Shown here piece after piece: positions 5,438 through 8,747 of a stretch of 8,747 nt of DNA. Each line of letters opens with the position of its first letter. Position 1 is the stretch's first letter. Below the pieces are notes generated by a model. The model did not search any database. It saw only the letters and a list, made by a program, of their open reading frames with translations, and was not told where the DNA came from. Both the position numbers and the translations under genes were made by a program. The stretch is from Bacteroidota bacterium (lineage in GTDB: Bacteria; Bacteroidota; Bacteroidia; Bacteroidales; UBA932). Location: NCBI GenBank assembly GCA_017860395.1, contig JAGDMC010000043.1:1-8747 (forward strand), in the 5' to 3' direction.

Positions 5438-8400
5438 TTATACATTCTGCGGAATGGTAAAATAGAAGACTGATCCTTTGCCAACCTCAGACTCAACCCT
5501 CAATTTCCCTCCGTGTTTTTCGATTAATCCTTTACATATCATAAGACCAAGACCGGAGCTAGGCTCACCTGCAGTACCAGGCCTGTTTGTCTCCGCATTC
5601 AAATGGAACAGGTTGTCGATAACCGATTCGGACATTCCAATCCCATTGTCTTTTACAGATATTTCTATGCTTTTATCATTACGGGTTTTTGCCGACAGAA
5701 CCACCTTCCCGCCTTTATCCGTGAATTTAATGGCATTTGAAACAAGGTTCCTGATAATAGTCTGCAACATATTGCTGTCGGCATTAAAATTGATGTCATC
5801 GGGAATATCATATGTTAGTTCTATTCCCTTCTCTTTTGCTGCCTGAAGCGGCAGAGCCATATTTTCTTCTAATAAAGAGATTAAATTAACAGGCTTAGGA
5901 TTGAATGGAACCGCCGATTGTTGCATTCTGGACCATTGCAGAAGATTTTCAAGCAGACTGAAAAGGTTTGTTGCAGATGTATTCATGCTAACGGCGAATT
6001 CTTTTATCTCATCCATTGTAAAAGTAGTGAGCTCTTCCGCCATTATCTGGGTAAGACCCAAAAACGTGCTGAACGGACCCCGCAGGTCATGTGCGATAAT
6101 TGAAAACAACTTGTCTTTTTCAAGATTAATAACCTCAAGTTCTTTGTTTTTGTCTGTGAGTTCGTGTGTCTGTTCCCTTACTTTCGCTTCAAGCTGCTGT
6201 TTATCGTGAGTTAATTGTCTTTCTCTGTATTTAATTAGACTGTAAATTGACAGTATGGCAAATACAGCGAGCAAAAGGTAGAACCACCAGGTGTTCCACC
6301 ATGGGGGCAATATTGAAAACTCATAACTGACCTCGTTACTCCAGACACCTTCGCTGTTTATTGCTTTTACTCTGAAAGCATATTTACCGGAACTCAGGTT
6401 TCCGTAAGAGACTTCTGTCCGGTCAGTAGGATAGTTCCAGTTTTTATCAAGGCCGTCAAGTTTGTACTGATATCTTATTTTTCTGATTTGTGTCTGGGCA
6501 ATTTCTGTAAAGTTGAATGTGATGTAGTTGTCTTTATGCGAGAGTTTCAGATTTTCAGGAATTCCGCTCCATTTTGAAATTCCGGTAAATTTAAATTTCC
6601 CTACTGTGACACCATTATGCAATAGAAGGGAAGTATCCTGATTTTCTGCCAGCTCTGTCCATGGTATATTTTCATTGTAAAGCTGAATGTTTGTTATCTG
6701 AAGATTTGGAGTAACTGGCCCGTTTTTTCCCCTCTCTCCGTGAAAGGCAGTAAGCCGGTCATTTGTACCAATCCATACAGTACCGTCTTTATCTTCTGTA
6801 ATTGCTCCGAGATTGCATCCTATTCCAATGAATCCGTCTTCATAATTGTAACTTTTAAAAAGAAGGCCATCGGTGCTGTTTTGGATGTGTTTCAGTTTTT
6901 CTGCTTTTAGGATATTGATTCCAAAACGGGTTCCCGCCCAGATGTTTTTGTTGGAATCCTGAAATAAGCTAAGGACATGATTATTGTTGAGCCCGCTCTC
7001 TTCGGCGTATCTAACGAATGTTATTCCGTCATACCGTACCAGACCGTCTCCTCCTGTTCCAAACCAGAGGATGCCGTTTTCATCCTCAATTATACTGTAT
7101 ACAGTATTGCTGAAGAATCCCTGTTTTTTTGTGTATTGAATGTAGTTTTTACCGTCAAAGCAGGTAACACCGCCACCATCTGTTCCAAACCAGATATTAC
7201 CTTTTTTATCCTGCAGAATGCTTAATACGCTGTTACTGTTTATGCCATCTTCCTTTGAGAAATTCGTAAAGCTGGTTCCGTTAAATTTTGAAATGCCGGA
7301 ACCATAAGAGGCAAACCACAAATTTCCGTCTCTGTCTTCATATATTTTTCTAATAGCGTTATCACATAATCCCTGTTCTTTTGTGAATGTAGCAGTAACC
7401 TTACCATCGAACATAGAAACACCGCCGCCGTCTGTTCCAAACCAGATGTTTCCGGATTTGTCCTGAATCAGGCTGTAGGTCCGGCTGCTTAATAATCCCT
7501 GATCTTTGCCGAATTGAGAAAAGAATCTGGTTTTTACACCATCAATTTCTCTTGTTGAGCATGTCGTAACATATCCACCAAATGTTCCTAACCATAGTGC
7601 ACCCGATTTGTCTTCCAGAATATTCATTACTCGGCTGTTGCTAAGGCCTTCGTTTTCTGTATAATGCGAAAAGATATCACCATCAAACCGGGTAAGCCCG
7701 GCTCCTCTTGTCCCAAACCACATATTTCCATAGCTGTCCTGTAAAATACTGCGGATATAATTTGAATTCAAACCTTCTGCTAAAGAGTAATTAATGAAAA
7801 ATTTACCGTCAAATTTTGATACGCCACCGTCTGTTGTCCCCACCCACATATTGCCTTCACTATCCTGAGTGATTGTTCTTGTAGAATTGCTGCAAAGACC
7901 ATTTTCAATAGTGTAATGGACAAAAGTTGATCCGTCGAATTTTAATATTCCGCGACTGGCTGTACCTACCCATATATTGCCGTCTTTGTCATTAAATAAT
8001 GTGCTTATGTTATTTAGAGCAGATTCCTCTTTATCTGTGTAATTCACAAATGTTTTTCCATCGAAAACCGAGAATCCTCCGCCATTTGTCCCAATCCATA
8101 TGTTTCCGGAATTGTCCTGAATAATAGAACGTACATCATTGTTGGACAAACCTTCATCAACTGTATAATTTGTAAAATTCTTTCCATCGTATTTCACTGC
8201 ACCGCCGCCTGTTCCAAACCAGAAGTTACCTTCTTTGTCTTCATAAATACAATTGACTACATCGTTAATAAGGCCTCCTTCAGTTGAAAAATTTGTGAGA
8301 TATCTGCCATCATATCTTGTTACTCCGCCCCGGAAAGTTCCAAACCAGATATTCCCCTTTGAGTCATGAAAAAGTGATAAAATAAGGTTGTTGTTCAAAC

Positions 8401-8747
8401 CCTGGTCTGTAGTATAATGGAAAAAATATTTTCCGTCGTATTTGGTAAGACCATCATCGGTACCCAGCCAGATATTTCCCATCTTATCCTGAATGATACT
8501 GCGTACCTGATCGTGTCTCAATCCCTGCAGTTTGCTGAAATTACTGAAATTAAGAGGATTTATATCCTTTACATAGGGTTCTTTTACCAGAACCATTTCA
8601 GGAGCTTTACAGAATACGGTTTTTCCAATAGCTGCGGCTGAGCCCTGTAATCCCGGCTGGCTTCCTTTATAAACCCTGATTGCAGGCTCTGAGGGAGTAA
8701 ATTTTTCAGGTTTTATTGCAGGATGGATATTAGAGATCTCCTGAGTT
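5438..8747 (-). CDS. Two-component-regulator propeller sensor histidine kinase (5' end outside window)
   Basis: The frame is open to the right edge, giving 1102 visible residues; the ATG at 8596 is internal, because 50 in-frame codons without a stop precede it. Counting from that Met, residues about 30-620 hold 14 propeller repeats with the D-x-x-GN-(I/L/M)-W-(F/V/I)-GT core, enough for two seven-bladed propellers. A Y_Y_Y domain follows at about 690-762 (YQYKLDGLDKNW, then LSSGKYAFRVKA), then one membrane helix at 766-788 (after PPWWNTWWF), a coiled coil at 790-828, and HisKA with H836 in IIAHDLRGPF. The ATPase has N954 in the N-box, G1 DNGIGM at 983-988 and G2 GLGL at 1015-1018. The propellers should lie in the periplasm and the kinase in the cytoplasm. 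Related Bacteroides hybrid sensors detect glycan fragments, but this protein has neither receiver nor AraC-type domain after the kinase, so it needs a separate partner. Its neighbour is a GH16 enzyme, consistent with glycan sensing. Confidence 0.93.
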   Translation of the reverse strand, partial: TQEISNIHPAIKPEKFTPSEPAIRVYKGSQPGLQGSAAAIGKTVFCKAPEMVLVKEPYVKDINPLNFSNFSKLQGLRHDQVRSIIQDKMGNIWLGTDDGLTKYDGKYFFHYTTDQGLNNNLILSLFHDSKGNIWFGTFRGGVTRYDGRYLTNFSTEGGLINDVVNCIYEDKEGNFWFGTGGGAVKYDGKNFTNYTVDEGLSNNDVRSIIQDNSGNIWIGTNGGGFSVFDGKTFVNYTDKEESALNNISTLFNDKDGNIWVGTASRGILKFDGSTFVHYTIENGLCSNSTRTITQDSEGNMWVGTTDGGVSKFDGKFFINYSLAEGLNSNYIRSILQDSYGNMWFGTRGAGLTRFDGDIFSHYTENEGLSNSRVMNILEDKSGALWLGTFGGYVTTCSTREIDGVKTRFFSQFGKDQGLLSSRTYSLIQDKSGNIWFGTDGGGVSMFDGKVTATFTKEQGLCDNAIRKIYEDRDGNLWFASYGSGISKFNGTSFTNFSKEDGINSNSVLSILQDKKGNIWFGTDGGGVTCFDGKNYIQYTKKQGFFSNTVYSIIEDENGILWFGTGGDGLVRYDGITFVRYAEESGLNNNHVLSLFQDSNKNIWAGTRFGINILKAEKLKHIQNSTDGLLFKSYNYEDGFIGIGCNLGAITEDKDGTVWIGTNDRLTAFHGERGKNGPVTPNLQITNIQLYNENIPWTELAENQDTSLLLHNGVTVGKFKFTGISKWSGIPENLKLSHKDNYITFNFTEIAQTQIRKIRYQYKLDGLDKNWNYPTDRTEVSYGNLSSGKYAFRVKAINSEGVWSNEVSYEFSILPPWWNTWWFYLLLAVFAILSIYSLIKYRERQLTHDKQQLEAKVREQTHELTDKNKELEVINLEKDKLFSIIAHDLRGPFSTFLGLTQIMAEELTTFTMDEIKEFAVSMNTSATNLFSLLENLLQWSRMQQSAVPFNPKPVNLISLLEENMALPLQAAKEKGIELTYDIPDDINFNADSNMLQTIIRNLVSNAIKFTDKGGKVVLSAKTRNDKSIEISVKDNGIGMSESVIDNLFHLNAETNRPGTAGEPSSGLGLMICKGLIEKHGGKLRVESEVGKGSVFYFTIPQNV
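6739..8509 (-). repeat. Fourteen degenerate propeller-repeat units inside the sensor gene
   Basis: The coding sequence repeats about every 41-43 codons. Each unit reads roughly SI-x-x-D-x-x-GN-I-W-FGT-x-x-GG-x-x-x-FDG-x-x-F-x-x-Y-T-x-x-x-GL-x-x-N. Starting at the window-internal Met, GT or its equivalent ends strands at 46, 87, 129, 170, 212, 254, 296, 338, 387, 430, 472, 514, 556 and 611. Unit 8 carries an extra segment of about 8 residues and units 13-14 are the least regular. The units are protein-level repeats with diverged DNA, not recent tandem copies. Confidence 0.85.

Noticed and set aside
8594..8596. ATG as the start of the propeller sensor kinase
   Set aside because: Fifty in-frame codons without a stop precede it up to the window edge, and a sensor of this type needs an export signal that is not found after this Met. 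The true start is outside the window.

Overview
The window is AT-rich and has the look of the Bacteroidota/Ignavibacteriota (FCB) group. Pointers are a sensor kinase with two-component-regulator propeller repeats and a Y_Y_Y domain, H-boxes of the HDLRGPF type, mostly A/T-rich gene leaders without Shine-Dalgarno sequences, and one good match to the Bacteroidota promoter pattern TTG-N19-TAnnTTTG. No RNA gene, CRISPR array or insertion sequence was seen.

Layout. On the minus strand from about 4232 down to 1 runs a probable operon: a membrane sensor kinase (Cache-like sensor, PAS, HisKA, HATPase), then a receiver domain with a helical tail in exactly the same frame but behind one TAA codon, then a receiver-histidine kinase fusion whose ATG overlaps the end of the receiver gene, then a secreted serine hydrolase of the beta-lactamase/PBP-like family cut by the left edge. 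A 134-base AT-rich divergent intergenic region (4233-4366) holds a promoter candidate and two small dyads. On the plus strand at 4367-5431 is a lipoprotein glycoside hydrolase of family GH16 with the EIDIE catalytic motif (lichenase-like). Six bases beyond its stop lies the stop of a large minus-strand gene (5438 to beyond the right edge): a 14-repeat propeller sensor with Y_Y_Y domain, membrane helix and histidine kinase core.

How they may work together (inference). Three histidine kinase cores and two receiver domains are present, but no DNA-binding, GGDEF or other output domain, so any response must leave the window. The kinase cores of the receiver-kinase fusion and of the propeller sensor are clearly paralogous. 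The propeller sensor and the GH16 enzyme face each other tail to tail, which fits, but does not prove, sensing of a polysaccharide or its breakdown products.

The most notable point is the in-frame TAA at 2373-2375. It lies in the short linker where hybrid kinases normally run on from the ATPase domain into the receiver, and the 218 codons after it are open and intact. No ATG, GTG or TTG lies between the TAA and the conserved first strand of the receiver. This looks like a hybrid kinase split by a single nonsense change, a sequence error, or a readthrough/reinitiation case.
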